Part shown: piece by piece, positions 10,731 to 22,662 of the stretch | Layout of the letters: each line of letters starts with the position of its first letter | How positions within the stretch are numbered: position 1 is the stretch's first letter | Notes under the pieces: model-generated | The model's database searches: none | Told to the model about the DNA's origin: nothing | Seen by the model: only the letters and a program-made list of their open reading frames with translations | Source: Heliocidaris tuberculata | Lineage: Eukaryota > Echinodermata > Echinoidea > Camarodonta > Echinometridae | Assembly (NCBI GenBank): GCA_025618425.1 | Contig: CM046832.1 | Coordinates: 20,885,917 to 20,949,916, forward strand | DNA: 64,000 bases | Direction: 5' to 3' | Program-made: the position numbers and the translations under genes

Positions 10731-11300
10731 TTTTAGCTCATCCGGCCCGAATGGGCAGATGAGCTTATGCCATGGCGAGGCGTCCGTCGTCCGTCCGTCC
10801 TTCGTCCCGTCCGTCCACAATTTCAAAATGCTTCTTCTTCGCCATTTCTTACCCGATTTTAATTCCGTTTGCTTTATATGATAGCACTAAGTGGGGGATT
10901 CGAAACTTCTACACAGAATTTTGAAACTCATTAAATATGCTAATTTATGCGCATTTTTCGAAAATCGCAAAAATCGCTTCTTCTTCTTCATTTATTGACC
11001 GATTTTGATTTTTTTTTGTTCCATCTGAAAGACTTTCACGAGGTTCATCGAACTTCTACACAGAATTTTGAAATTTTGTCTAGAAAATTATTTATGCTAA
11101 TTTATGCGAAATTAATTAAAAATCACGAAAATTGCTTCTTCTTCCTCATTTATTGACCGATTTTGATTTTTTTTTGTTCCATCTGAAAGACTTTCATGAG
11201 GTTCATTGAATTTCTTCACAGAATTTTGAATTTTTGTGTAGACAATTATTTATGCTAATTTATGTGAAAATTTATGCTAATTTATGTGAAATTTATTTTA
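10731..11300 (+). repeat. Modular repeat with AGCTCATC...GATGAGCT hairpin head
   Basis: Starts with a hairpin (AGCTCATC 10735-10742 paired with GATGAGCT 10758-10765, GGCCCGAATGGGC between) and a CGTCCGTCGTCCGTCC run. Then three diverged ~150-bp modules follow, each with GCTTCTTCTTC, TTGACCGATTTTGATTTTTT, CTTCTACACAGAATTTTGAA and TATGCTAATTTATGCG. The class is widespread in marine invertebrate genomes (recalled), and its mobility mechanism is unclear to me. Confidence 0.65.
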
Positions 11301-14300
11301 AAAAATAAAAAGAAAACTGTTTGTTTTAACTCTTTGCCCTGTGCATTATGAAACCCATGGCTGCTGGATTATTTCAAAGGCTATAGCTTTATAAATTTGT
11401 ACATGCTTTCTGTCGACGATCGTCAACAGAAGCGAGAACCCAGAAGTGACAGTGGTCGACAATAGCGGGTTATGAGTTTATAAAGACTTGAAACAGTGAG
11501 CGACAATGCACTGAAGCCACCCTTCAAATGCCCCAACCTTAAAATTCTTTTAATGTGTACACCAATGCATAAGTTATGTCATTCACTGCTTTTCTCTTTT
11601 ATTACAAATCTTAACCTTCAAATCTCTCTCAATAAAGATTTCACAGTTGGTAGAGATACATGTACCTCACCTTGACTGACTTTATGCTTTATTTTAAGTT
11701 TCTCTTTCACACAGTAAAACTATTAAAATTTACATTCCACAAAATCTTTTAACTCCAGTCGTCCAACTTGAGTTGTGAATTTCCAGACTTTCATTCATAT
11801 CTACACGTCACTGTCTCCTTCCAACACCACATTTAGCCAGATTTGCAATAGGCACTTCATCATCTGTACATGCATTTAACCAATACATATACATTTCGTG
11901 TATTCATTACAGTCTCAACTCAGTTCAAAGTACAAATTGCGTGAATTTCTTTGCTGGATGCCGGATGAGCGCCACATCATTGATGTGCTAGTTATTTCTA
12001 CTGACGGGCCCGCATTATTCGTAATCAATGATCCATGAGTAATGTATAGTTTGTAGACGTTAAAAGAATGGTCATTTAGGTGGCTGTGACGATTATCCTG
12101 AATAACTGATGCTTTGGCAATGCATTGTGTACAGGACATAATGAGAGCTTGTGCACTGATTAACGCGGTTTAACCCATTAAATTCCTAGTTTGTAAAAAA
12201 AATCAAATGTGACGTTTTAGATAAAGTAGACCTGATGAACATAACTAGTCCTCACTAAAAGTGAGCTCCATAATATCGTCCAGTTGCAACTTGTAGTTAA
12301 CCCTTGTAAAATATATAAACTAAACCAGAAGGCTAAACTTACGATTAAAGACCTAAATAAATTATGCAAAGAGAGTGCCCATTCTGGAATTATTGAGGTA
12401 AGATGGTACGTTCAATCAATAGCATGTGATGTGCCTTCTGTTTTGACTTCGTTGCGTTTTGGCGATAAATTGTGCTGCCTTATGGCAGTCTCTTCTTATT
12501 TTTCTTTTCAGACATTGTAACCTAAAAGCTGTGACCCACATATAGCTCACAGTGTTGTGGGTTTATATTGAGGGAATGAAGAGACTCTGCTACAAACGAA
12601 ATTTATGGAATTTAAAATGCTTGATTCTCTTTCGAATTCTCATGCCTCACTTCTCTTAAAATGAAAAGTTAATAAATAGCATAATCTCAATATCTTGAAG
12701 TCGAACGCTAAATAAAATGTGTAAAATGTGGAAATGACAAATGAAGCTGATAAATTGACTGATATTATACGGAAAAAAAAGGGAAATCAATCTACTATTT
12801 TACAGGTTCACGAGCAAACTGTGTACTTCAACAGTCATTGCTGCTCTCTTCCATATTCCCCTATATTGAAAAGGTTAATAAATATCAACCTCGTGTTGTC
12901 ACTGTTGGAGATTTATGATGAATACCAATGCTAAGAACGGAGATTTTTAAAGCTTATATATTCCTTTCTAATCGATTATTATCCAGACGTGCGAGGATAG
13001 ACTGTTTGGATGATATCAACAGACGACCTTCAAGTCTATAGTAAGCGCCCTTGACGATCGTCCATCAGTTCAGTGTCATGATCATAGACATTTAATTATA
13101 GATAATTGCATGCATGCCTACAGTATTAAACACCAAAGCACAGGCCTTGTTAACCTTGTTAAATGCATGGTGTTATCCATGCTGTGTACATCATAGAGAA
13201 GACAAGTGACAAAAGTGACAAGGGCACTCGATGAAAAATTATTACCATCAAAGCTTAATAATTTTTGTTCTTTTTGTATAGAGAGGTAATTATTATGAAC
13301 CGAAATTTCGGCTATTTTTCCGCAAAGGGCTACTTAAAAGACTCTTGGCAGGTGTCATAAAACGTGTTTCTGTGTGTCGGATACTGCACTATACTGTTGA
13401 ATTAGGACTTTACCGTAAGTATTCAAAGCATTGTGTGTGAATGATGAGTGTGTGTGTGTTATGTAGAACGTTTTATTTTTAAATTATTTGCCTTTTTATT
13501 ATCCCTGCAAACGTCAATTAATTGCCACTGCTTGATGTGATATGTAAAAACACATCAGTCATTAAAAATAGAGGACAGATTAGACGAGCTCCATAAATAG
13601 ACATAATGAGGATAATGATCATAATTAGGACCGTTTCGTCTGGCAGAATCGGTTTTGCTTGTCTGCATAACTGATGGTCGATTCCTCTTTATACAAAATA
13701 TATAATCATGTTTTGATGCATGTGTTACTTCTAAATTGAGCAGAGTTGTCAATTAGTGAAAGCGAAGATAGAGATAATGTAACATTTTATAGTAACATTT
13801 ATCTTAATGAATGATGCAAAAGAAGAAGAATAAAAACACGTTACCCTCTCAAAAAGTCCTCGACAAACATGATGAGCAATAGAGATAGAGCATTACACTT
13901 CCCTGGATAGAGGAAAGAAAGATACATCACTAAATAGATATTTTAGATGGAAGCTATATAGAAGCTTTAAGTTCAAGAGAAAGTTTGCATGGTGGAAGTG
14001 CTGGCCTACCATGCTTATAAAGTAATAATAACATCCCCAATCTGCAGAAAACAGAGTCTCTAGCTGGCATCTATTATTAGTTATTGCATTATTAATGATT
14101 ATAAGACGCTATCAACAAGCGAGTAATTACCACGACCTTTGTGGCGTCATCAGCTATGACGATAATTATTTGTCTAATTATTTATCAAATATGTAACAAA
14201 GGATTCATAAGCATGTGTTTCGTGAAAGGGGTACTTCCGTTGGACCGTCTCGTCGAGGTCAAGTTTGATCATTCGCAACTGAAAATAAAGATCTGACCCA

Positions 14301-14841
14301 TTTTTGACTGACCGCAGGCTGGTCACTCGGCAGGTGAAAATCTTTTTCTCATTAAATTTTTATACGTAATATCCCGTATCCCGTTTATACGTCACGACAC
14401 ACCCCCTTTATTCTGCTTGCTCCCTATCCCCATGCACTCCTCTCTCTCTCTCTCTCTCTCTCTCTGTCTTCTTGTACATCTAGGCCAATATTTTGTTTGT
14501 TTACACGACATTGGTTGAACATCATTTTCCTCTTGCTCCCACCCTTGATTAATTTGTGTAGGCAAAAGTTTGATGATAATTAGACTTCTTTCTACATTGT
14601 TTCTTGCTTTTCTTTGTTTACATGATTAAAACACTATTTTTTTTTCTTTCTTCCTCCCCATGCATACTCTTCATTCCGATGATCATGATCCTTACACGCA
14701 CAGTAATATTCATAATTATGTGTAATTAAGTCTCGGTTGAGTGTCATTGGCCTTGCTCTAGCCCATCCCTAGCTAAGTAAGTAATGACATCCATCCATCT
14801 TGTTTACCTCAGTCACGTATGCTTCTTTCTGATGACCTTCT
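11301..14841. other. AT-rich stretch with no recognisable gene
   Basis: Only short low-quality open frames. A (CT)n run lies at about 14441-14466. Around 12330-12399 a short frame sits between AG and GTAAGA, but its translation matches nothing I know. Confidence 0.35.
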
Positions 14842-14980
14842 GGGCCCTGTTTCATAAAACTTGTCATCAATGACAAGTTGCAATAACTGTTATAAGCTAC
14901 TGAAATCCTTGCATCTGATTGGCTGAGAGCAAATTTGTCGGGAAAAATCACCGACAAGACACTTGATGAAACACCCCCTG
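14842..14980 (+). mobile_element. MITE, GGGCCCTGTTTCAT family, copy 1
   Basis: Begins GGGCCCTGTTTCATAAA and shares the core TATAAGCTACTGAAATCCTT and TCTGATTGGCTGAGAGC with the copies at 22316 and 22520. Its right end (GATGAAACACCCCCTG) resembles the second subtype at 22520 instead of the GGGCCC end. Confidence 0.7.
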
Positions 14981-15309
14981 ATTGAACGCCCCCAGAACAA
15001 GATGACCCCATTTTATGAGACCCCTCGTTTAGCCCATGGTTCAACCCTTGTTCACCCCCATCGGGCCAATACGTGACCTGCTTTCATTCCAACGGGAGGT
15101 CAAGTACACTGTTCGCTGTGTCTATAAGAAGGATTTATCCTGTACCCCTCTGTCAACACCCTTTATTTCCAAAAATAGCCCTTAGCGGATCGTCCTGCAT
15201 TCCGACCGACCCCTGTGACCTAAATTTGGTACGCCCGAATACCAGGATGTCAACAGTGTGTGTCTTGGCTTGACCGCTGGACCTGCCTGCTGAACTTGAA
15301 GTTGAAGGC

Positions 15310-15378
15310 GATCTCGTTCTCTCTCTCTCTCTCTCTCTAGCTCTCTTTACTCCCACCCCCTCACTGTCTCTTCCTTCA

Positions 15379-15409
<31 letters not shown>

Positions 15410-15554
15410 TTCGTCCTTCCTCTCCTGGCCCTTCCCCTCTATCTCTCTCTCATTCTGTCCTCTCCACTCTCTCCCTCTTTCTCTGTCATCTATACCCTTC
15501 CCCTCTTCCACACCTTTCCCTCTCTATCTCTCTCATGTCATCACCATCCCTATT

Positions 15555-15613
<59 letters not shown>

Positions 15614-15990
15614 TTCGTCCTTCCTCTCCTGGCCCTTCTCCTCTATCTCTCTCTCTCTCTCTCTTTCTGTCCTCTCCACTCTCTCCCTCTTTCTCTGTCA
15701 TCTATACCCTTCCCCTCTTCCACACCTTTCCCTCTCTATCTCTCTCATGTCATCACCATCCCTATTCCCCCCCTCCCCCCCCCCCCTCTCTCTCTCTCTC
15801 TCTTTCGTCCTTCCTCTCCTGGCCCTTCTCCTCTATCTCTCTCTCTCTCTTTCTGTCCTCTCCACTCTCTCCCTCTTTCTCTGTCATCTATACCCTTCCC
15901 CTCTTCCACACCTTTACCTCTCTATCTCTCTCATGTCATCACCATCCCTATTCCCCCCCCCCCCTCTCTCTCTCTCTTTCTCTCTCCTTC
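15310..15990. repeat. CT-rich minisatellite, ~190-210-bp unit
   Basis: The block CATGTCATCACCATCCCTAT recurs at about 15535, 15747 and 15933, followed each time by a C-run, a CT run, TTCGTCCTTCCTCTCCTGGC, and later ATCTATACCCTTCCCCTCTT. A first partial unit lies at about 15380-15530. The array was formed by tandem duplication of a CT/C-rich segment. Open frames here are artefacts. Confidence 0.85.
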
Positions 15991-16598
15991 CTTTTCTCAT
16001 GTAGGTGACCGTTTCTTTTCATCTCTCTTTGTAAATTGTTTCTTTTTTCCTATACTAATCATGCTGATCTTACTACCACGACAAGTAGCTTGTCTACTGA
16101 AGAATATTTAGGAAAGACTAGCTCTATAGACGCTTATATTAATGTAATAACTGATCCTTTGCTCATCAACGGTACCCATTTTAACCAGAAGCCAAATTAT
16201 TTTTTTTATCATCTCATACAGTGGTTGTTATAGAAAAAAAGAAAAAAAGGAAGAAGACTTTGGGGGGGGGGGGGTTAAAAGGTATTTTATACGACCAGTG
16301 ATAATGACTTCTGAGAGGTCAGAAAGTCAATTTATTTCAAGCATATTATTGCCTGTTTACGTGTCTTTCCTCTCTAATGAACATCCATCAGTGCTCATCA
16401 GTTTATTGTAATACTTATGGTTAATATTGTAATATGATTAAGTATTATGGAAAAAATGTATGGAAGGCATGTGGAATGAGAATAAGTATAAAGGGTGAAT
16501 AGAATAAAAGTCTACAGTTGATTTGTGCATTATATTTGAAATATCTGATTGATTTTCAAGCAAAGAAATTATTATTGTTCCGTGAAATATTTTTCTCG

Positions 16599-16690
16599 TA
16601 GAATATTTAGTAAAAGCAAGCAATGAATTAGCGGTCATTGCTTGCTTTTACTAAATATTCTATGAGCAAGCAATGAATTAGCGGTCATTG
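16599..16690. repeat. Perfect 28-bp inverted repeat plus adjacent direct repeat
   Basis: Arms 16599-16626 and 16635-16662 are exact reverse complements around an 8-nt loop (ATTAGCGG). Immediately after, 16664-16690 repeats 16614-16640 (AGCAAGCAATGAATTAGCGG...). Inverted and direct copies together fit a template-switch replication event. Confidence 0.85.
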
Positions 16691-16858
16691 TCCTATAATA
16701 TCTCTCAACATATTGCATATTTTGCATTCATAGCACTTTGAACATGCAAATGGGACGTGTCATGTTTAGATGTTTAGGAGTACCTTTAAAGTGAAAGTTT
16801 TTTTGGAAATGTTTCGTCTGTGACTCACCAACCCTTTCTTAGAGCGAAACTTACAGGG

Positions 16859-17298
16859 TGTTCAGACACAAAAAAAATTATACCAAAACGGTATAGCTAT
16901 ACGATGAATTTTTGTGGATTTATGTGTCTGAACGCTGACTAACGAAACGTCGTATAACGAAACGTCGTATAACGAAACTGGGGTCAGAGCATCGTTTCGA
17001 ACTAGAACTCGATAACGAATCACCTTTCCGTGTGTGTCTGAACGTATGGCGACCATAGAACGGGATAACTGGGCGGGGCTTAACGTGAGCGCGCGCGAAA
17101 TGTGTCCTTACCAGGGGGCGGGGACTGGCGGCGACCATAACAACATGCGCAGTGGAAAACTGCGCATCTATACGATGTTTTTCTAATCGGTCGAGATTGT
17201 GTCTGAACCATGGTCTGAACGGTCCGTAGGCTATACGATGAAAATTTTATACGACGTTTCTTTATCGAGTTTCGGTATAAACGTTTTGTGTCTGAACA
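16859..17298. mobile_element. MITE/DNA transposon remnant with TGTTCAGACACAAAA ends
   Basis: 15-bp TIRs at 16859-16873 and 17284-17298. GTCTGAAC-type subterminal repeats recur inside (about 16925, 17036, 17205, 17214), as do AACGAAACGTCGTATAACG (twice in tandem near 16940-16977) and TATACGATG. The centre is GC-rich with CpG-rich stretches. No intact transposase. Confidence 0.65.
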
Positions 17299-17796
17299 GG
17301 GGGTTAAGGTCTCAGGGGCTCCAGGCAAGTTCTTGTAGTGATCTTTACAATTTTCCACTTTGGAACGAACACAAAATGTGAACACAATGAAAGCACATTA
17401 CCTAGATTCTCTAATACCATGAATACATGGAGATGGGCGTTTATAATGCAAAGGTGAATATTTCCACGTCATATTTCTTCTGTATATTATAATACAATAA
17501 CAAAAAAATGTTATCATGTCTGTCTTCGTCTCAACATCATCTGATGTTCCTATTAAGTACATTTCCATTATTCTAGCTCAGTCACGTTCGTAAAAGGAAT
17601 CTCCTTTCCACAATTTGTACTTCATATCGGAAGATCACTGCCATCATTTTTGTTTCACGCTGAGAGTGGTTTCATAAGAAGCGGGAGCGTCTTGAGCAAT
17701 AAGTCAAAAACAATTTCCAGAGCAAGAGACAAGATAATGGACGTCATGCCGATGAGCGCTGCGTTGGTATACGGCCGTCAACCTTATTGTCCTTGG

Positions 17797-17850
17797 CTCA
17801 TCATCATTGTCATCATCATCATCATCATCGTAATCTTCATCGTCATCATG
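17797..17850. repeat. (CAT)n microsatellite, interrupted
   Basis: CATCAT runs with GTC/TTC interruptions. Confidence 0.85.
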
Positions 17851-18555
17851 ACAGACGCCAACCGAATGAATTAATCGAGATGGTGAATCCAGGAGAAGCA
17901 ACCTCTTTTGTTGCCATACGTACAGTCAAGTTTAGATATTCCTAAACTTTTGTAAAATAAACGATAGAATAACATATTTCAATAATCAAAACTGAACCCA
18001 AATGAGGAACGTAGGCCTTTTCAGCAATACAAGTATTAGTACTTGAAACCTCTTACAAAAATGTATTTGCAACGAATGCTGTCCTACAATTGAATGTTTT
18101 GTAAAAAGCATAATGATTAGTTACATGATCAATGTTTAGTCATTTAAGTTGCACAATGAACTTTTTGGAGTAAAGTGGGGTCTCAATGCACCATTTGAGG
18201 ATTTCGAAACATCAGCATTGGAACAAGGTTATATTTAACAGTTAACAGCGCAATATAATAATATAATTTTCAAAAGACTCCTTCACTGGAAAAGTGCATA
18301 CTAAAAAGCGTAGTTCAAAGTACCCTCTCCTTGGAAGCCAGATCGTAGCCAATGTAAATACTGGATGGAAAGTTACCAGACAAACTCTGTGCCCAAGCCC
18401 AAGGATAGATCCAACAGTGAGCTATATAACGAATGCGGGAACAAAGCCAATAATATTAAAATTTTATATGAAGTGTGTCGCCATTCGACACCCCCTCCCC
18501 TTCTCAGCCTTGCACTCCTAGGAGTACGTACCGGACACTAGCAATATAATGAAAG

Positions 18556-18556
<1 letters not shown>

Positions 18557-18590
<34 letters not shown>

Positions 18591-18732
18591 GAGGGGAGAG
18601 GAGAGACAGAGAGACAGAGAGGGAGAGACAGACAGACAGAGACAGAGACAGAGAGAGGGGGAGACAAAAAGACAGACAGACAAACAGACAGAGACAGAAG
18701 AAGAGATCTAGGGAAAGGGAGAGGGGAAGAGA
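18557..18732. repeat. (GA)n / (GACA)n compound microsatellite
   Basis: GA run, then GACAGACA and GAGACA runs, then GA-rich sequence. Confidence 0.9.
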
Positions 18733-19876
18733 GATGTTGATGAGGATTTGCTGAACGATATCTGTATAATGGAGCTATAATTGCATCCCCATATTTTGGT
18801 ATCTGTCAAATTTAGACAATAGCATTCTCTCATTATACGGAGGTGATATTTGTTAAGGGGGCAGATCGTTTACGTGTGGTTATTTCTGAGCCAACTTTTG
18901 TGAAAATTTTAAATGCATCATTTCTAATTGTATCGGAGTACATGTTCAAGTGCAATAAGGACCTCACTTGCATTTTTTGTTAATACGCATTTATACATTC
19001 TCAACTATTTCGAATTACAGCAGCACTAACGATTTTGTCTATCAGCATAGACATAAATAATTTTCTAAAATGTCAATTTGTCTTTAACTTGACATCAATA
19101 TCAACAATTTGGGTTTCAGATATCAAACAGAGCAGTATATCCCTCGAGAAACATGACGGAATGTGAAATAAACTCGATAATGACTTCGACTTTGTTCCAA
19201 CATAAGCGTCCCTCGCAACCACAGAATGTGGGCTTTAATAAAGCCTAAGGTTCCCTGTACTGTTTTCCCACCGGGGACTCGTTATTACGAATGAACTGGC
19301 ATGCAGAGTATGTTCATAATTTAATGAATAGAATGCTTGATAAACAAGACGTTGCCATGTGAAGAAAAAAAAAATGTCACAACAAAGTTGTGAACCAATT
19401 GGTAAAAGAGCGTGAAATTCATTGTATTGTAATCAATCATACTCGTCGTAAACGTATAACCGCTTTGACTTATTACATTTTCGAGGGAAAAGTGTATTTT
19501 TAGTTTCATATTCATTCTAAATGGCTCTTTTGTTTCTTTGTGATGTGGATTATTAATTTTTCATCCATTTAAAAATAATAGTAACTAGAGTTGAACAAGT
19601 ACAACTATACAGGTGGGCTGTGGAACAGTTGAAATGCGATAGAGTAATAATATTGAAGTGTGAAGTAGGCATGTTCCTACATAACTACTTTAAAGCAGTG
19701 TATTTAAATGTCAAAGTGATGCACAATCAACGTTAGAATCCATTAAAGCATTCCTACATGTTTGCGCGCATGAGGGTAATGCGTGCGTGCGCGTATTAGG
19801 AGTTATAATACACGCACCAATTGCAAATGTTCAACAAGGCCCTGTAACACATGCAGTCTATTCCACTCAATCTAAG

Positions 19877-21774
19877 GCATTTTTACCGTTTGTGCGCGTA
19901 TGCGCGCGCATGTGCGCACTCGTGGAAATTTTGAAATTTTGAAAATGGCCTTAAACATGCGCACGCACCCTATTTTCAATTAATTTCACTTTTAAGTAAC
20001 TTGCATCATGCCAAATATTGCTATGTTATGACTTTGTATTGCAGAGATACAGCATATGTCAGAATTCTACAAAATGGCGCTTAGATGACGTCACGATGCA
20101 TGGACTATGTTGAAAAAATTTCTGTGCTGAGACAATAACCATATATACCATCGTACCAAATTTGAATACATTTGAATAAGCCGTTTTGGAGATATTGTGG
20201 CTATACGGAACGTAAGGCCATTGACGCGCGCGCATGCGTGCACGCGCGGAAAATTTTGAAATGTTTAAAATGTCCTGAAATGTGCCCAAAATTAATTATA
20301 GACCATTTTGAGCATTTTCAGATTTTGCGCGCGCGCATCTTCACCGACGCGCACGCACCCTATGTTCAATTAATTTCATTTTTAATTAACTTGCATCATG
20401 CCAAGTATTGCTATGTTATGACTTTGTATTGCAGAGATATAGCATATGTCAGAATTTTACAAAATGGCGCCTAGATGACGTCACGATGCATTGACTATGT
20501 TGAAAAAATTTCTGTGCTGAGACAATAACCATATATACCATTGTACCAAATTTGAATACATTTGAATAAGCCGTTTTGGAGATATTGTGCGTATACGGAA
20601 CTTAAGGCCATTGACGCGCGCACATGCGCGCACGCACGGAAAATTTTGAAGTGTTGAAAATGGCCTGAAATATGCCCAAAATTAATTATAGACCATTTTG
20701 AGCATTTTCAGATTTTGCGTGCGCGCACCTTCACCGACGCGCGCGTACGCGCACGCACCCTATGTTCAATTAATTTCATTTTTAATTAACTTGCATCATG
20801 CCAAGTATTGTTATGTTATGACGTTGTATTGCAGAGATATAGCATATGTCAGAATTTTACAAAATGGCGCCTAGATGACGTCACGATGCATTGACTATGT
20901 TGAAAAAAATTCTGTGCTGAGACAATAACCATATATACCATCGTACCAAATTTGAATACATTTGAATAAGCCGTTTTGGAGATATTGTGGCTATACGGAA
21001 CGTAAGGCCATTGACGCGCGCGCATGCGTGCACGCGCGGAAAATTTTGAAATGTTTAAAATGTCCTGAAATGTGCCCAAAATTAATTATAGACCATTTTG
21101 AGCATTTTCAGATTTTGCGCGCGCGCATCTTCACCGACGCGCACGCACCCTATGTTCAATTAATTTCATTTTTAATTAACTTGCATCATGCCAAGTATTG
21201 TTATGTTATGACTTTGTATTGCAGAGATATAGCATATGTCAGAATTTTACAAAATGGCGCCTAGATGACGTCACGATGCATTGACTATGTTGAAAAAATT
21301 TCTGTGCTGAGACAATAACCATATATACCATTGTACCAAATTTGAATACATTTGAATAAGCCGTTTTGGAGATATTGTGCGTATACGGAACTTAAGGCCA
21401 TTGACGCGCGCACATGCGCGCACGCACGGAAAATTTTGAAGTGTTGAAAATGGCCTGAAATATGCCCAAAATTAATTATAGACCATTTTGAGCATTTTCA
21501 GATTTTGCGTGCGCGCACCTTCACCGACTCGCGCGTACGCGCACGCACCCTATGTTCAATTAATTTCATTTTTAATTAACTTGCATCATGCCAAGTATTG
21601 TTATGTTATGACGTTGTATTGCAGAGATATAGCATATGTCAGAATTTTACAAAATGGCGCCTAGATGACGTCACGATGCATTGACTATGTTGAAAAAAAT
21701 TTCTGTGCTGAGACAATAACCATATATACCATCGTACCAAATTTGAATACATTTGAATAAGCCGTTTTGGAGAT
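19877..21774. repeat. Higher-order tandem array of alternating 390/400-bp units
   Basis: The marker GCAGAGATA begins at 20041, 20431, 20831, 21221 and 21621, giving spacings of 390, 400, 390 and 400. Units 1 and 3 (type A) are almost identical, as are 2 and 4 (type B), so the true period is a 790-bp dimer. A shortened diverged unit starts at about 19877, and the array stops mid-unit at 21774. Each unit holds the palindrome TGACGTCA (CRE-type), an ATGGCGC box and two alternating purine-pyrimidine blocks (such as GACGCGCGCGCATGCGTGCA). The open frames in it are repeat shadows. Confidence 0.9.
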
Positions 21775-21888
21775 AGAGCGGACACAAAAAAGTGGGTAGA
21801 AATAAAAATAAATAAATAATAATAAAGAAAATTTCGTACAAAAACAGAAGGTGGTCTGTACTTGTAGTACAGCCCACCTAATAATGGG

Positions 21889-21934
21889 TTCTTGCATAGC
21901 GCACATGTCTCTTGCATATAGCGCACATGTCTCT
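21889..21934. repeat. Short tandem repeat (CTTGCATAnnGCGCACATGT)
   Basis: Two copies and part of a third of a ~20-22-bp unit, running into the left end of the next MITE. Confidence 0.7.
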
Positions 21935-22067
21935 TGCATAAAGAGTTGCGATTAAACGCAACTCAAAAAATTAAACGCAACTTGATTTTCAACCAATCAG
22001 GATCGAGTATTTGGGACTTGCGTTTAATATTTTGAGTTGCGATTAAACGCAACTTTTTATGCAAGAG
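21931..22067. mobile_element. 137-bp foldback MITE with GTTGCGATTAAACGCAAC arms
   Basis: Ends CTCTTGCATAAAGAGTTGCG and its near-complement (...AACTTTTTATGCAAGAG). Each arm itself contains GTTGCG-ATTAA-CGCAAC, a small palindrome, and AATTAAACGCAACT occurs again inside. A core with CAACCAATCAGGATC links it to the decayed copy near 63110. Confidence 0.75.
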
Positions 22068-22315
22068 GGCCCTGGCGCTCCACAACCATTCAACCATGCT
22101 GTTTTCATCTGCTCAATGCTTATTCGACATGTTCGCATCATAATCGTAATTATAAACCAGTCAGACGTCAATTCTACACTCTATTATGCTGAATACAAGC
22201 GAATTCAATCGCTAGTTTGTTTGAGCTACTATTAAACATTTTGCTAGCGGTTCATAATATGTAGTCTTTAGTGTGATGATACCTCAGTCACACATACGAG
22301 ACAAACACCTGCCAC

Positions 22316-22467
22316 CTGGGCCCCGTTTCATAAACTTGCTATCAATAACAAGTTACAATAATTGTTATAAGCTACTGAAATCCTTGAATCTGATTGGCTG
22401 AGAGCCAATTTGTCATAGAAATGGGGCAGTTGTTACTGATAACAGGTTTGTATGAAACAGGGCCCAG
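22316..22467 (+). mobile_element. MITE, GGGCCC(T/C)GTTTCATA family, copy 2
   Basis: CTGGGCCCCGTTTCATA at the left and TATGAAACAGGGCCCAG at the right form 17-bp TIRs with one mismatch. The core is shared with copy 1 at 14842. Confidence 0.8.
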
Positions 22468-22519
22468 ACCCCGAATGGCCAAGTATCGGTCGGTTTGGTG
22501 TCGGTATGTGTTCGGTTTG

Positions 22520-22662
22520 CCGGGGAGCGTTTCATCAAGCATTTTGTCAGTGATTTTTACTGACAAATTTGCTCTCAGCCAATCAGATGCAAGGATTTCA
22601 GTAGCTTATAACACTTGTCGGAAAAAATATCCGACAAATCCTTTCATGAAACGCTCCCCCGG
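22520..22662 (-). mobile_element. MITE of the same family, GGGGAGCGTTTCAT subtype
   Basis: TIRs CCGGGGAGCGTTTCAT / ATGAAACGCTCCCCCGG. The core (GCTCTCAGCCAATCAGATGC, AAGGATTTCAGTAGCTTATA) is the reverse complement of copies 1 and 2. It lies ~50 bp from copy 2 in inverted orientation. Confidence 0.75.

Larger units (their letters stand above)
17299..19876. other. Stretch with simple repeats only
   Basis: Apart from the CAT and GA tracts listed separately, no gene-like signal was found. Confidence 0.4.

Noticed and set aside
15535..16008. 157-codon Ser/Leu/Pro-rich frame
   Set aside because: Translation of the CT minisatellite.
20172..21264. Two identical 100-codon frames 790 bp apart
   Set aside because: Identity comes from the 790-bp dimer repeat; frames are not kept in the B-type units, so they are repeat shadows.
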